From the NCBI GenBank assembly GCA_036504035.1, contig DASXVV010000008.1:186001-250000 (forward strand): a stretch of DNA of 64,000 nt. The letters are read 5' to 3'. The stretch's first letter is position 1; each line of letters starts with the position of its first letter. A program made the position numbers and the translations under genes. Of the stretch, positions 43,845 through 53,747 are shown one piece after another. The notes below the pieces were generated by a model. That model ran no database searches. It was not told the DNA's origin and saw nothing but the letters and a program-made list of their open reading frames with translations. The stretch is from Candidatus Deferrimicrobiaceae bacterium (GTDB taxonomy: Bacteria > Desulfobacterota > Deferrimicrobia > Deferrimicrobiales > Deferrimicrobiaceae).

Positions 43845-44524
43845 AGAACGGGTTGATGGGCATGACGCGCTCCGTCGCCGCCGCGCTTGCGGCATTCACC
43901 CTGGTCGCGGCCGGCCAGGCCGGCGCGGCGGACAAGGGCAGCGGCGATGCGCTGTTTGCGAAAGTCTCCGCGAAATACGGCGCGGTGCAGACGCTATCGG
44001 CCAGGTTCCGGCAAGAGGTGCCGCTCCAGAATCTCGGCATCGTCCGCAAGGCGTCGGGCGACCTCTATTTCGCGCGCCCGAGCAGGATGCGCTGGAATTA
44101 CACGAAGCCCGACAACCAGCTGTTCCTGGCTGACGGCGCCTTCCTCTATTTCCGCCCGTCCGATTCGCGGCAGGTGTTCCGGAAGAAGATCGGGGAAGGG
44201 GCGTTGGGCGGCAAGATCCCGCTGCTCCTTTTCTTCGGCAAGGGGAACATGGCGTCGATGTTCTCGGTCGAATCGGCCGAGCCGCTGAGGAAGGGGACGG
44301 CGACCGCGCTTCGCCTGATCCCCAAGGGCGACGGCGCCCCCGAAGTCAAGCGGATCGACCTGGTCGTCGAGAACGAGGGGCTGCGGATCGTCGAGATCCA
44401 TCTCTACGACAATCTGGGCAGCGCCAACCACCTCTACCTCGACGGCATCGCCTTCAACCCGTCGCTGCCGGCCGACCTGTTCCGCTTCAAGAAGCCCGCG
44501 GGCACCGAAGTGGTGAACGAATGA
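43841..44524 (+). CDS. lolA: Outer-membrane lipoprotein carrier LolA
   Basis: A 227-residue precursor with a signal peptide (AALAAFTLVAAGQAGAA). The mature part begins with AKYGAVQTLSARFRQEV and continues RKASGDLYFARPSRMRWNYT, the first strands of the LolA barrel that ferries lipoproteins across the periplasm. I chose the ATG at 43841, which overlaps the HAD gene's stop (ATGA). The stop overlaps the rimO start, so both are co-translated. Confidence 0.88.
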   Translation: MKNGLMGMTRSVAAALAAFTLVAAGQAGAADKGSGDALFAKVSAKYGAVQTLSARFRQEVPLQNLGIVRKASGDLYFARPSRMRWNYTKPDNQLFLADGAFLYFRPSDSRQVFRKKIGEGALGGKIPLLLFFGKGNMASMFSVESAEPLRKGTATALRLIPKGDGAPEVKRIDLVVENEGLRIVEIHLYDNLGSANHLYLDGIAFNPSLPADLFRFKKPAGTEVVNE

Positions 44525-45900
44525 CGCGCCGCGCCGCGCCCGTCCCGGGCACCGTCCTGATCCATACGCTGGGTTGCGGCAAGAACGCCGTCGACGCCGA
44601 GGTCATGTCGGGCATGCTGGCCGACGCGGGGTTCACGGTGGTTTCGCGCGGCCCGGCCGACGTCGCGGTCGTCAATACGTGCGGCTTCGTGAAAGAGGCC
44701 AAGGAAGAATCGATCGGCGAGGTGCTGGCGCTGGCGGCCGAGAAGTCGAAGGGACGCCTCCGCAAGCTGGTGGTGGCCGGCTGCCTCCCGCGCCGCTATC
44801 GGGAAGAGCTGCCCGGGCTCCTGCCCGAGGTCGACCTGTTCCTCGGGCCCGGCGACATCCCGTCGCTGCCCGGCCTGCTGCGCGACATGCTGGGCGAGAC
44901 CGCCGGTCCCGCCGGACCGGCCGCCCCCCGATCGTGCGTGGGCGAGGGGGCGCTCTCCGAGTCGGACTACCTCCGGCGCAAGGTCGTCGCGGGGGCCCCT
45001 GCCGCGTTCCTCAAGGTGCTCGAGGGGTGCGACAACCGCTGCAGCTATTGCACGATCCCGCTGATCCGCGGGCCGCTCAAGAGCCGCGACCGCGACGCGC
45101 TTTTGGCCGAGGCCCGCATGCTTGTCCGCAGCGGCGCCCGCGAGATTTCCCTCATCGGCCAGGACATCACCGCCTGGGGGACCGATCGCGGCGAAAAGGG
45201 GGCGCTTCCGGGGCTGGTGCGCGATATTCGCAAGGTGCGCGGTCTCCGGTGGCTCCGGTTGCTTTACCTTTACCCGTCCGGCATCGACGAGGCGCTGATC
45301 GACCTCGTGGCCGAGGGCGGCAAGATCGTCCCTTATCTCGACATCCCGATCCAGCATGCCGATCCCGACATCCTTCGCCGGATGGGGCGCCGTTACGGGC
45401 CCGACGACCTGCGCCGGCTGGTCGAAACGCTTCGGGCGCGAATTCCGGGAATCTTCCTGCGCACTTCCGTCATCGTAGGCTTTCCGGGCGAAACGCAGCG
45501 GGCGTTCCACAACCTGCTCGATTTCATGCACGAGATCCGGTGGGACTACCTCGGCGTCTTCCCTTATTCGCGGGAAGAGGGGACCGCGGCGCACGGCATG
45601 AAGCCGCAGGTGTCCGAAGCGGTCCGGCAGGAGCGGCTCCGGATCGTCCAGGACACGCAGGCCGACATCCTCTCCGAACGCAACTCGGCGCTGGTCGGCT
45701 CCGAGGTCGAGCTGCTGGTCGAGGAGGTCCCGGCCCGGGGGGCGGCGGTCTGCAGGCACCGGGGGCAGGCGCCCGAGGTCGACGGCAACGTGATGCTGCC
45801 GGGCTATCGGGGCAAGCCGGGCGACCTCGTCCGGGCGCGGGTCGCCTCGTCCCGGGAATGGGATCTCCGAGCCCGGGCGCTGCCGTCCGAAAGTCGTTGA
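44521..45900 (+). CDS. rimO: Ribosomal protein S12 methylthiotransferase RimO
   Basis: A 459-residue radical-SAM methylthiotransferase. The N-terminal UPF0004 domain has the three cysteines that bind the first cluster (TLGCGKN, NTCGFV, VAGCLPRR). The radical-SAM motif is CDNRCSYC near residue 175, and a C-terminal TRAM domain follows. RimO modifies an aspartate of ribosomal protein S12. RimO rather than MiaB is suggested by its short N-terminus, SLIGQDITAWG and IQHADPDIL. A sigma-70 promoter for the next gene begins at its stop codon. Confidence 0.85.
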   Translation: MTRRAAPVPGTVLIHTLGCGKNAVDAEVMSGMLADAGFTVVSRGPADVAVVNTCGFVKEAKEESIGEVLALAAEKSKGRLRKLVVAGCLPRRYREELPGLLPEVDLFLGPGDIPSLPGLLRDMLGETAGPAGPAAPRSCVGEGALSESDYLRRKVVAGAPAAFLKVLEGCDNRCSYCTIPLIRGPLKSRDRDALLAEARMLVRSGAREISLIGQDITAWGTDRGEKGALPGLVRDIRKVRGLRWLRLLYLYPSGIDEALIDLVAEGGKIVPYLDIPIQHADPDILRRMGRRYGPDDLRRLVETLRARIPGIFLRTSVIVGFPGETQRAFHNLLDFMHEIRWDYLGVFPYSREEGTAAHGMKPQVSEAVRQERLRIVQDTQADILSERNSALVGSEVELLVEEVPARGAAVCRHRGQAPEVDGNVMLPGYRGKPGDLVRARVASSREWDLRARALPSESR

Positions 45901-45924
45901 CAGCGTGAAAGCAATGCGTATACT
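45897..45924 (+). promoter_or_regulatory. Sigma-70-type promoter of the DksA/TraR gene
   Basis: TTGACA (45897-45902) and TATACT (45919-45924) are separated by 16 bases. The -35 box overlaps the rimO stop codon. The gene starts 37 bases after the -10 box. Confidence 0.75.
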
Positions 45925-45960
45925 TACGCTTTTTCAAATCCGTCCGGGGGAAGTCGGCGC

Positions 45961-46362
45961 ATGAAGACGATCAAGGACATGCTTACGAAAATGCGGGAGA
46001 ACCTGGTCCTCGAAATCGCCCGGCGCTCCAAGGCAACGACCGAAGGGCCGCAGCAGGACATCGGCGACATCATCGATTCCGTGTCCGAAGAGCGTACGCG
46101 CGAGCTCGACATGATCCTGACCGACCGCGAAAAGAAGAAGCTCAGCCAGCTCGACGAGGCGCTCGAGCGGATCGAGGACGGCACCTACGGCCTGTGCGAG
46201 GAGTGCGACGTCAAGATCCCCAAGCCCCGCCTCAAGGTCATGCCGTTCGCGAAATTTTGCGTCGAATGCCAGGAAAAGATGGAGCGCGAAGAGAAATACC
46301 TGCGCGAAGAGCCCGACGATGCGCTGCGCAAGGCGCCGGCGGTGGGCGAGGGCGAAGAGTAG
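45961..46362 (+). CDS. DksA/TraR-family zinc-finger protein
   Basis: A 133-residue protein. The long N-terminal helical region (LTDREKKKLSQLDEALERIEDG) and the C4 zinc finger (LCEECDVKIPKPRLKVMPFAKFCVECQ in outline, four cysteines) are those of DksA-type RNA-polymerase secondary-channel factors that act with (p)ppGpp. It is shorter than E. coli DksA (151) and may be a paralogue. It has its own promoter and a convergent neighbour. Confidence 0.82.
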   Translation: MKTIKDMLTKMRENLVLEIARRSKATTEGPQQDIGDIIDSVSEERTRELDMILTDREKKKLSQLDEALERIEDGTYGLCEECDVKIPKPRLKVMPFAKFCVECQEKMEREEKYLREEPDDALRKAPAVGEGEE

Positions 46363-46365
46363 CTT

Positions 46366-47376
46366 CTATTCCCGGGTGCGCTCCACTGCCCGATACCGGG
46401 CCACGGCCCGGTTGTGCTCCTCGAGGGTTCTCGAAAAGGCGTGCGTGCCGTCGGCGCGCGCCACGAAATACAGGTAGTCGGCCTTGGCGGGGTTGAGGGC
46501 GGCCTCGATGGCCTCCATCCCCGGGTTGGCGATGGGGCCGGGCGGCAGCCCGGTCGTGGTGTACGTGTTATAGGGCGACGTCGTCTGCAGCGCCTTCTTC
46601 GTGATGTCCTTCCCGAACAGCCTCAGCCCATAGATCACCGTCGGATCCATCTGGAGCGGCATTCCCAGCGCCAGCCGCCGGCGGATGATCGCCGACACGA
46701 GCGGCTTTTCCTGCGGCGCGGCCGTCTCCTTCTCGATGATCGACGCGATGGTGAGGATCTGCGCGACGCTGAACCCCTGCTTGCGGGCCGCCGCCGCCAT
46801 CTCGTCGGTGAACCGCTTCCGGAACTGCCGGTTGAATATCTCGAGAATCTCCTCGGGCGTCTGTTCCTTGACGAGCTGGTACGTCTCCGGGAACAGGAAC
46901 CCCTCCGCCGACGCGGTGTCGATCCCCAGCCGGGCCAGCAGCATCCGGTCGTGCGCGGCGTCGAGGAACGCCTCCTCCGTCACGAGTCCCTTCGAGGCCA
47001 AAAGGGCTGCGATGTCGTAAAGGTTGGAGCCCGGCGGGATTGTGACCGTATACTTCGTGACGTCGCCGCCGACCAGCTTGCGCCAGACGTCGATCGGGGC
47101 GAGGGGCGTATCGAACGTGTATTCCCCGAAGTGCAGCTTCCGCCCGGTCCGGGTGGCCAGCACCAGCAGCCGGAAGGCGGTCGGGTGGCGCATGACGCCG
47201 GAACTCGCCAGCAGGCGGACCGCGGCGGCCGAGTTGCTGCCCTTGGGGATGACCACGACGCGCGGCGTCCAGCCGACACGCGACGGCGGCGTGAGGATCT
47301 GGTATGCGAGGAGGCCCAGGACGGCCGCCAGCCCCGCCAGCGCCCAGCCGAGCCGGTTCTTGAGGGTTCGCTTCAT
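46366..47376 (-). CDS. mltG: Endolytic murein transglycosylase MltG
   Basis: A 336-residue YceG/MltG protein with an N-terminal membrane segment (LGWALAGLAAVLGLLAYQIL), a LysM-like subdomain (TVTIPPGSNLYDIAALLASKG) and a catalytic domain with IASIIEKETA (probable catalytic glutamate), MDPTVIYGL and SPYNTYTTTGLPPGPIANPG. It cleaves nascent glycan strands and limits their length. Its start overlaps the ruvX stop, so the two are co-translated, as in many bacteria. Confidence 0.9.
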   Translation of the reverse strand: MKRTLKNRLGWALAGLAAVLGLLAYQILTPPSRVGWTPRVVVIPKGSNSAAAVRLLASSGVMRHPTAFRLLVLATRTGRKLHFGEYTFDTPLAPIDVWRKLVGGDVTKYTVTIPPGSNLYDIAALLASKGLVTEEAFLDAAHDRMLLARLGIDTASAEGFLFPETYQLVKEQTPEEILEIFNRQFRKRFTDEMAAAARKQGFSVAQILTIASIIEKETAAPQEKPLVSAIIRRRLALGMPLQMDPTVIYGLRLFGKDITKKALQTTSPYNTYTTTGLPPGPIANPGMEAIEAALNPAKADYLYFVARADGTHAFSRTLEEHNRAVARYRAVERTRE

Positions 47377-47804
47377 CGGCGGTTACGGAGGTCGAGGACG
47401 CCCTGGAGGATGAAGACGGCCGACATGCTGTCGCGGACTTCCCGGCGTTTCTCGCGGCGGACGCCCGCGTCGATCAGCGTGCGTTCGGCCTGCGCAGTCG
47501 TGAAGCGCTCGTCCCACATCTCGACCGGCAGCCCGGTCGCCTCGTGCAGCTTGTCCGCGAACCGGCGCACCATCCCGGCCATCTTTCCCTCGTTGCCGTC
47601 CTCGTGCAGCGGCAGCCCGAAGACGAAGCCGGAGACTTCGAGGCGCCCGGCCATCTCGGCGATCAACGCGACGTCCTTTCGGTCGCCTTCCCGCCGGATC
47701 GCCGGCTGCGGCTGTGCCGTGATGCCGAGCGGGTCCGACAGCGCCACGCCGATCCGCTTGCTGCCGTAGTCGAAGCCGAGAAGCCGTCCCTTGATGTCGC
47801 CCAA
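47373..47804 (-). CDS. ruvX: Pre-16S rRNA nuclease, RuvX/YqgF family
   Basis: A 143-residue YqgF/RuvX protein with an RNase H-like fold: GFDYGSKRIGVALSDP (first aspartate), VFGLPLHEDGNEGKM, and WDERFTTAQAERTLIDAGV, all at the expected places. Family members process the 16S rRNA 5' end. It lies directly upstream of mltG in the common ruvX-mltG arrangement. The catalytic residues are intact, unlike those of the RuvC-like gene at 3433-3936. Confidence 0.88.
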   Translation of the reverse strand: MGDIKGRLLGFDYGSKRIGVALSDPLGITAQPQPAIRREGDRKDVALIAEMAGRLEVSGFVFGLPLHEDGNEGKMAGMVRRFADKLHEATGLPVEMWDERFTTAQAERTLIDAGVRREKRREVRDSMSAVFILQGVLDLRNRR

Positions 47805-47871
47805 GTGGTGAATCCTCCGGTGGGAGAGTGTACGTTCCGGTCGCCGCCGCCGTCAACCTGCGCCGCGCGGA

Positions 47872-47900
47872 TTGACGTTCGCCGCGGGCTCCGGTAAACA
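47872..47900 (+). promoter_or_regulatory. Probable sigma-70-type promoter
   Basis: TTGACG and TAAACA are separated by 17 bases, 67 bases upstream of the HEAT-repeat gene at 47967. The palindrome CACTATAGTG just beyond the -10 box could be an operator. Confidence 0.5.
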
Positions 47901-47966
47901 CTATAGTGTCGTAAAGGCCGGCGGGGCGGTGACGAAGCGTATCCCGCACCGGCAACAAGGAGTCGG

Positions 47967-48551
47967 ATGGCCCAGGTCGACCAGATCGAGGAAGCGTTGC
48001 AGCGGTTGATGGGGGATGTCTCCCCGGAGGTCCGGGAGGCCGCCTCGGAGGCCTTCGACGCGGTCCGTGCGCGCCGGTCGGTCGCGGGGCTGCTCCAGGA
48101 GCTGCGCACCGGATCGGTCGAGGCGCGCATCCGCGCCGTCTATTCCGGGGGGCAGATCGGCGGGCAGGAGGGGCTCGGGTTGCTGATGGCCGCCCTCGAC
48201 GATGCGGATGCCGAAGTCCGGGCGGTGGCCGCCCGCGAGTTGTCGGTTTTCCCGGCCGTCCCCGTCCTCAAGGCGATCGTCGAGCGGTTGCCGAAGGAGC
48301 GCGGCATCGTGCTCGGCAACCTGATCGAGACGCTGGGCCGCTCGCGCCGGAAGGAGCTCGCGCCCGTGGTCGAGCGGTACCTGGCCGATCCGGACCCCTT
48401 CGTGAAGGGAAAGGCGCTCGTTGCGTACGCCCGAACCGCCGACGCGCCGTGGCCCCGGCTGGTGCAGGCGGCCGTGGACGGCAACGATACGGTGCGGGCC
48501 GCCGCCGCCCAGGCACTCGGGGAATGGAGCGAAATCGCCGCTGCCCGGTAA
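47967..48551 (+). CDS. HEAT-repeat protein
   Basis: A 194-residue cytoplasmic protein made of about five HEAT-like repeats (VREAASEAFDAVRARRSVAG, IRAVYSGGQIGGQEGLGLLMA, VRAVAARELSVFP, VVERYLADPDPFVKGKALVA, VRAAAAQALGEW). There is no signal peptide or enzymatic motif, so it probably mediates protein contacts. It is convergent with the HD-GYP gene; only six bases separate the two stops. Confidence 0.75.
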   Translation: MAQVDQIEEALQRLMGDVSPEVREAASEAFDAVRARRSVAGLLQELRTGSVEARIRAVYSGGQIGGQEGLGLLMAALDDADAEVRAVAARELSVFPAVPVLKAIVERLPKERGIVLGNLIETLGRSRRKELAPVVERYLADPDPFVKGKALVAYARTADAPWPRLVQAAVDGNDTVRAAAAQALGEWSEIAAAR

Positions 48552-48557
48552 AAGGGG

Positions 48558-49943
48558 CTAGCTCGCCGCCGCGTTGAGGTAGGTACTGGCGGCCGCGTAG
48601 GGAAACAGCATCGGATTGACCGCCAGCATGACCATCCGCCCGGCGCCGGGCCCTCCGTAGCCCAGGTCGATGTCGACCTCTTCGGGCCGGAGCATCGGTT
48701 TGCCGTCCCGTTCGAACAGAATCGCCACGCGGCTCGGCGCCCGCAACCCCTCGGCCGTCCCCGTCACGACGCCCACCTCCATCGTGTTGAGCCGGACCAT
48801 CGTGCCCACGGGGAAATCGCCCATCGCCTTGCGGAGCTGCGCGACCACGCCCGGATGGTGCGCCTTGCCCGCCTCGCCCTCCATGAGCTGGAGGGCGCCC
48901 GAAGGCGTGCGCGGCGCCTGGTAGCAGCGCATGGTGGTCAGCGCGTCGTAGCAGTCGGCGACCGAGATGATGGCGCTGTGCTGGTAGAGCCGGTAGCCGG
49001 GACCGGTCCTCGGGTAGCCCGACCGGTCGTAGTGCATGTGATGCTCGCGCACCATGTACGTGGCCGTCGTCGGGATGTCGGACATCTTCCCCGTGAGGAG
49101 GAATCCCTCATCGGGGTGCTTCTTGATCTCCTCGAATTCGTCGGCGGTCAACGTGCCCGGTTTCCGGATGAGGTCGAGGGCGAGCTGCGTCTTCCCGATG
49201 TCGTGCAGCAGTCCGGCCACGCCCACCTCGACCATCGCCTCGTCGCCGATCTCCATCTGGTCCGCGAGCGTCAATGCCAGCACCGAGACGTTGACCGAAT
49301 GGTTGAACGTGTACTCGTCGAAGTTCTTGATGAGCGTAAGGGCGAGCAGGGCGTCCCGGTTGCGCGTCAGCATGCTGCCCATGTCGGAAACCACCTTGAC
49401 CGTCTCGGCGCCCGACGGGATGCGCCCGCTCCGGATCTCTCCCAGGACGGAGGCGACGACCGCAATCGCGTTGGCATAGATGGTCTTGGCGACCGCGTGG
49501 TCGTCGTCGGCTTCCGGTTCGGCCTGCATCACCCGGATGTGCCGGATGCCCAGGGCCAGCAGCCGGTCGCGGATCTCGTCGGCCAGCATTCCCTCGGCCT
49601 TGGTTTCATGCAGGAACCGGATGAACTGGTCGATGTCGGGAAGATCGAGCCCCCGCATGAAGATCAGGGCGGGAACCCCGATCCGCCCGAGCCGGGTCAT
49701 CAGGAATTCGAGCGAGGACGTGAGCGTGAAGATCGGCACCCCCTCGAGCACGAGCGTCCCGTCGGAGATGGCCAGCGCCAGTTCGTTCTCATGGTCGAAA
49801 AAGGGGTGGATCAGCGCGAGGCACTGCTCGACGGGTGTCCGGACGAGCGGGTGGGAGGAAGGGTAGAGCCCCCGGTTTTTCAGGGAGACGCCCATGAGCT
49901 TGATGATCTGGGTGACCGCCTGCTCCTGTTTCTTGCGCTCCAT
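48558..49943 (-). CDS. HD-GYP phosphodiesterase with N-terminal paired domain
   Basis: A 461-residue protein. The C-terminal half has the HD-GYP c-di-GMP phosphodiesterase signature: LLHDIGKTQLA (HD) and MHYDRSGYP (GYP), with KHPDEGF between them. Residues 1-140 form a domain with YPSSHPLV and LVLEGVPIF that is also found at the start of the HEAT protein encoded just upstream, so the two may respond to one signal or bind each other. Gap to that gene is 18 bases, implying one transcript. Confidence 0.82.
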   Translation of the reverse strand: MERKKQEQAVTQIIKLMGVSLKNRGLYPSSHPLVRTPVEQCLALIHPFFDHENELALAISDGTLVLEGVPIFTLTSSLEFLMTRLGRIGVPALIFMRGLDLPDIDQFIRFLHETKAEGMLADEIRDRLLALGIRHIRVMQAEPEADDDHAVAKTIYANAIAVVASVLGEIRSGRIPSGAETVKVVSDMGSMLTRNRDALLALTLIKNFDEYTFNHSVNVSVLALTLADQMEIGDEAMVEVGVAGLLHDIGKTQLALDLIRKPGTLTADEFEEIKKHPDEGFLLTGKMSDIPTTATYMVREHHMHYDRSGYPRTGPGYRLYQHSAIISVADCYDALTTMRCYQAPRTPSGALQLMEGEAGKAHHPGVVAQLRKAMGDFPVGTMVRLNTMEVGVVTGTAEGLRAPSRVAILFERDGKPMLRPEEVDIDLGYGGPGAGRMVMLAVNPMLFPYAAASTYLNAAAS

Positions 49944-49961
49944 GCCGGCCTCCCGCGGCGT

Positions 49962-51524
49962 TTAGGGCTCGAAGCGGCGCAGCGACCGCTTCGATTCGGT
50001 GCGGAGCATCTCGTCCTCGTCGGTCAAGTAGCTCCGGAGGACCTCCTTCGCCCGGTTGCTTCCGACCTTGGCGATGGCCCGGAGCGCGTGAAGCTTCATC
50101 TCGCGGAAGCGGCGCGAATGCCAGAGCACCTTCATCCGGATGATCTCGTCGAGCGCGGTGATCGCCTCGTCGGTCCCGATCGCGCGCAGGGAGTCGATGG
50201 CTTCCTGCGCGAACCGGTAGTTCGGGTAGAACATGCTCTTGCGAACCGCGCGCCGGTAGAGGGCGAGAACGGCCTCGGGTTCCTTCTTGGCCGACAGCGC
50301 CGCCACGGCGGTCAGCGCCACCGATTCCTCGGCGTGGAAGCACAGCTCCCCGAGGGCGGAGACGGAGAACGGATGGTCGAGGCGCGACAGCGCCTTGATG
50401 GCTTCCTTCTTGACCCTGGCGTCGGGGTGCGACAGGGTGGCGGCGACCTGGGGGGCGAGATCGGGCATCCCCAGGTTGCCCAGGATGGTGAGCATGTTGC
50501 GGACGGTATACCATTGGGCATCGGCCAGGTTTTCGAGGATCACGGGAACGGCCTGGCGCCCGATCCGGGTGATGATCTCGACGATGCCCTTGCGGACCAG
50601 CAGGTCTTCCTCGACCGCGAGGGCGTCGATCAACGGGCGGACCGACCGCTCCTGGAACAGGGCGAGGATGCGCTCGACTTCCTGCCGGTCGCCCCGGGAT
50701 TTGTCGCGCAACGCGAACAGGTAGTGGGAGACCATCTCGTCGGTCGCCATCTCCTTGATGCCGCGGCCGGCCAGCTCGGCGATCTCGGCGCTTCCGCCCG
50801 GCGGCAGGTCGATGTGGCGCAGGAAAAGGCTGAAGGCGCGCGTGGTGTATTCGATCTTCCGGCCGGTCCGGTCCTCGGAGATCATCCGGCTGAGCGCCAC
50901 GATGTGGGTGCGATACGCGGACGGGCTGGATTCCTTCGACAGCCGGTCGAGCAGGCCGTCGAGAGTCTCCGGCTCGGGCGCGACGCTGTCGACGTTGAAC
51001 AGGGAGTTGAGGATCGATCGCGCGCGGGCCTCCTCGGGCAGCTCCTCGTCGCCCTGCTGCTTCTTGAGCAGCTCGGTCATGTTCTCGTAGTCGACCCGGT
51101 TGACCCAGATGCGGGCGACGTTCTCCCGGGGCAGCAGTTTTTCGAGGCCGCCCGCGTCCTGGATGGTCTCAGGATCCCGCCCGAGGACGCTCAGGAAGGC
51201 GAACATCTCTTCCTCTTTCATCCCGGGCAGGAAGATGAGCTTGCTGACGCGGCGAAGGTAGAGGTCCCGATTGAGATCGACCAGCGTCTTGTTGGGGTTG
51301 GGAATGGGGCGTATCTCAAAAAGGAGGGCGTTTTTCGTGACGCCGATCTCGAGCCCGGCATCGGGGAGCGGGATCCCCTCGAACAGGGAGACGATCCGGC
51401 TCATGAGCTGGACCAGCGACGGGTGCCCGGAGGGGTAGAACGTGACGGCCTTGAGGCCCTTGGCCAGCTCGGCGAGCGCGAGCGTGACCCTGAAGATGTG
51501 TCCGCCTTCCGGTTCGCCGTTCAT
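49962..51524 (-). CDS. HEAT-repeat protein sharing a domain with the HD-GYP protein
   Basis: A 520-residue protein from the ATG at 51524; an in-frame TTG at 51548 is possible and neither has a clear ribosome site. Residues about 10-150 (FYPSGHPSLVQLM, LLFEIRPIP, RRVSKLIFLPGMKEEEMFAFL) match the N-terminal domain of the neighbouring HD-GYP protein. The rest is a long HEAT-repeat array (VRKGIVEIITRIGRQAVPVIL, VKKEAIKALSRLDHPFSVSAL). It probably acts as a scaffold in the same signalling pathway. Confidence 0.75.
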   Translation of the reverse strand: MNGEPEGGHIFRVTLALAELAKGLKAVTFYPSGHPSLVQLMSRIVSLFEGIPLPDAGLEIGVTKNALLFEIRPIPNPNKTLVDLNRDLYLRRVSKLIFLPGMKEEEMFAFLSVLGRDPETIQDAGGLEKLLPRENVARIWVNRVDYENMTELLKKQQGDEELPEEARARSILNSLFNVDSVAPEPETLDGLLDRLSKESSPSAYRTHIVALSRMISEDRTGRKIEYTTRAFSLFLRHIDLPPGGSAEIAELAGRGIKEMATDEMVSHYLFALRDKSRGDRQEVERILALFQERSVRPLIDALAVEEDLLVRKGIVEIITRIGRQAVPVILENLADAQWYTVRNMLTILGNLGMPDLAPQVAATLSHPDARVKKEAIKALSRLDHPFSVSALGELCFHAEESVALTAVAALSAKKEPEAVLALYRRAVRKSMFYPNYRFAQEAIDSLRAIGTDEAITALDEIIRMKVLWHSRRFREMKLHALRAIAKVGSNRAKEVLRSYLTDEDEMLRTESKRSLRRFEP

Positions 51525-51575
51525 AAAGTTAAGCTGCGACCGATGCAAAAAAGGTATTATTTACCATAACTTCCT

Positions 51576-51603
51576 ATTCTACGACGGCATGGGGGCAAGT
51601 CAA
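51576..51603 (-). promoter_or_regulatory. Promoter of the HEAT/HD-GYP operon
   Basis: On the minus strand TTGACT (51598-51603) and TAGAAT (51576-51581) are 16 bases apart, 52 bases upstream of the HEAT gene start. Confidence 0.6.
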
Positions 51604-51629
51604 TCCTTTTCCGGCGGGAGGGGGCCTTG

Positions 51630-52118
51630 ATGGAGGGATTCGGAGCCCTGGCGGCGACGCTGGGAACGCGGCTGAAGGCGTCCGGCCTGCGGCTCGCCGT
51701 GGCCGAGTCGTGTACGGGCGGCCTCCTGGCCGCCGCGGTCACCGCGGTTCCCGGCAGCTCGGACTATTTCCTCGGCGGAGTGGTGGCGTACCACAATGAT
51801 GCGAAGACGGCGCTGCTCGGCGTCCCCGGGCCGATGATCGCGTCCGATGGGGCGGTCAGCGCCTCCGTGGCCGTGGCGATGGCCGAGGGGGCGCTTTTGT
51901 GCTTCGGCGCCGATGTGGCGGTGGGCGTCACCGGCATCGCGGGACCGGGCGGCGGGATGCCGGACAAGCCGGTGGGAACCGTGTGGGTGGCCGTCTCCGC
52001 CCCCGGGGTCTGCATCCCGCACCGGCTGGCGCTTCCGGGCGACCGGGAGCAGGTCCGGGCGGCAGCCGTCCGCGAATCGCTCCGGTTGTTGATCGCCGCG
52101 CTCGGTGCCGGGCCGTGA
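51630..52118 (+). CDS. pncC: CinA C-terminal-type nicotinamide-nucleotide amidase
   Basis: A 162-residue stand-alone CinA C-terminal domain. Motifs are AVAESCTGGLLAAAVTAVPG, GGVVAYHNDAKTALLGV and AVGVTGIAGPGGG, the family's active-site loops. The enzyme deamidates nicotinamide mononucleotide to recycle pyridine nucleotide. The ATG at 51630 follows GGCGGGAGGG. Its stop overlaps the GTG start of thpR, in the common cinA-thpR-recA order. Confidence 0.88.
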   Translation: MEGFGALAATLGTRLKASGLRLAVAESCTGGLLAAAVTAVPGSSDYFLGGVVAYHNDAKTALLGVPGPMIASDGAVSASVAVAMAEGALLCFGADVAVGVTGIAGPGGGMPDKPVGTVWVAVSAPGVCIPHRLALPGDREQVRAAAVRESLRLLIAALGAGP

Positions 52119-52675
52119 GGGTTTTCGTCGCCGTCGGGCTGCCCGACGCGGTCCGGCGGGAGATCGTCTCGGCGGTCGGGCCGCTCCGGAAATTTCGTCC
52201 CCCCGTCGCGTGGGTTTCCGAGGAAAACCTCCACCTCACGCTGAAATTCATGGGGGAGGTCGACCCCGCGCGGCTTCCCGCGGTCCGGGACGCGCTCGAC
52301 CGGGTTGTCTCCCCGTTTGCGACATTCTCGCTGGAGAGTGGGGGTGCCGGCGCCTTTCCGTCGACGCGCGCCCCCCGCATCCTCTGGGCCGGGTTCCGGG
52401 AACCGCTTGAATTGGCCGGGGCATTGCAAGACAATATCGAGGCAGCCCTTTCCGAGGCGGGCTTCCCGCGCGAACCGAAAGCGTTCCACCCCCACGTCAC
52501 GATCGGCCGCGTCCGGGGCGCGGTCGCACCGGGGTGGGGCGACGCCTTCGCGGCCTCCCTCGCGGGGCGCCGGTTCGGCGCCGTCCCGGTGGCGGCCGTC
52601 CGCCTCGTCGAAAGCCTGCTCTCCCCCGCGGGAGCCCACTATCGCACGATCGCCGACTTCCCCCTTTCGGGCTGA
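52115..52675 (+). CDS. thpR: RNA 2',3'-cyclic phosphodiesterase
   Basis: A 186-residue 2H phosphoesterase with both H-x-T-x motifs, HLTL near residue 43 and HVTI near 128. The start is a GTG overlapping the pncC stop and giving the family's usual [10 protein letters not shown] beginning. The enzyme opens 2',3'-cyclic RNA ends. It lies immediately upstream of recA. Confidence 0.87.
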   Translation: MRVFVAVGLPDAVRREIVSAVGPLRKFRPPVAWVSEENLHLTLKFMGEVDPARLPAVRDALDRVVSPFATFSLESGGAGAFPSTRAPRILWAGFREPLELAGALQDNIEAALSEAGFPREPKAFHPHVTIGRVRGAVAPGWGDAFAASLAGRRFGAVPVAAVRLVESLLSPAGAHYRTIADFPLSG

Positions 52676-52715
52676 ATCCGGCTTCATCGTCCAAGACAAA
52701 AAGGAGATCACACGC

Positions 52716-53744
<1,029 letters not shown>

Positions 53745-53747
53745 GCC

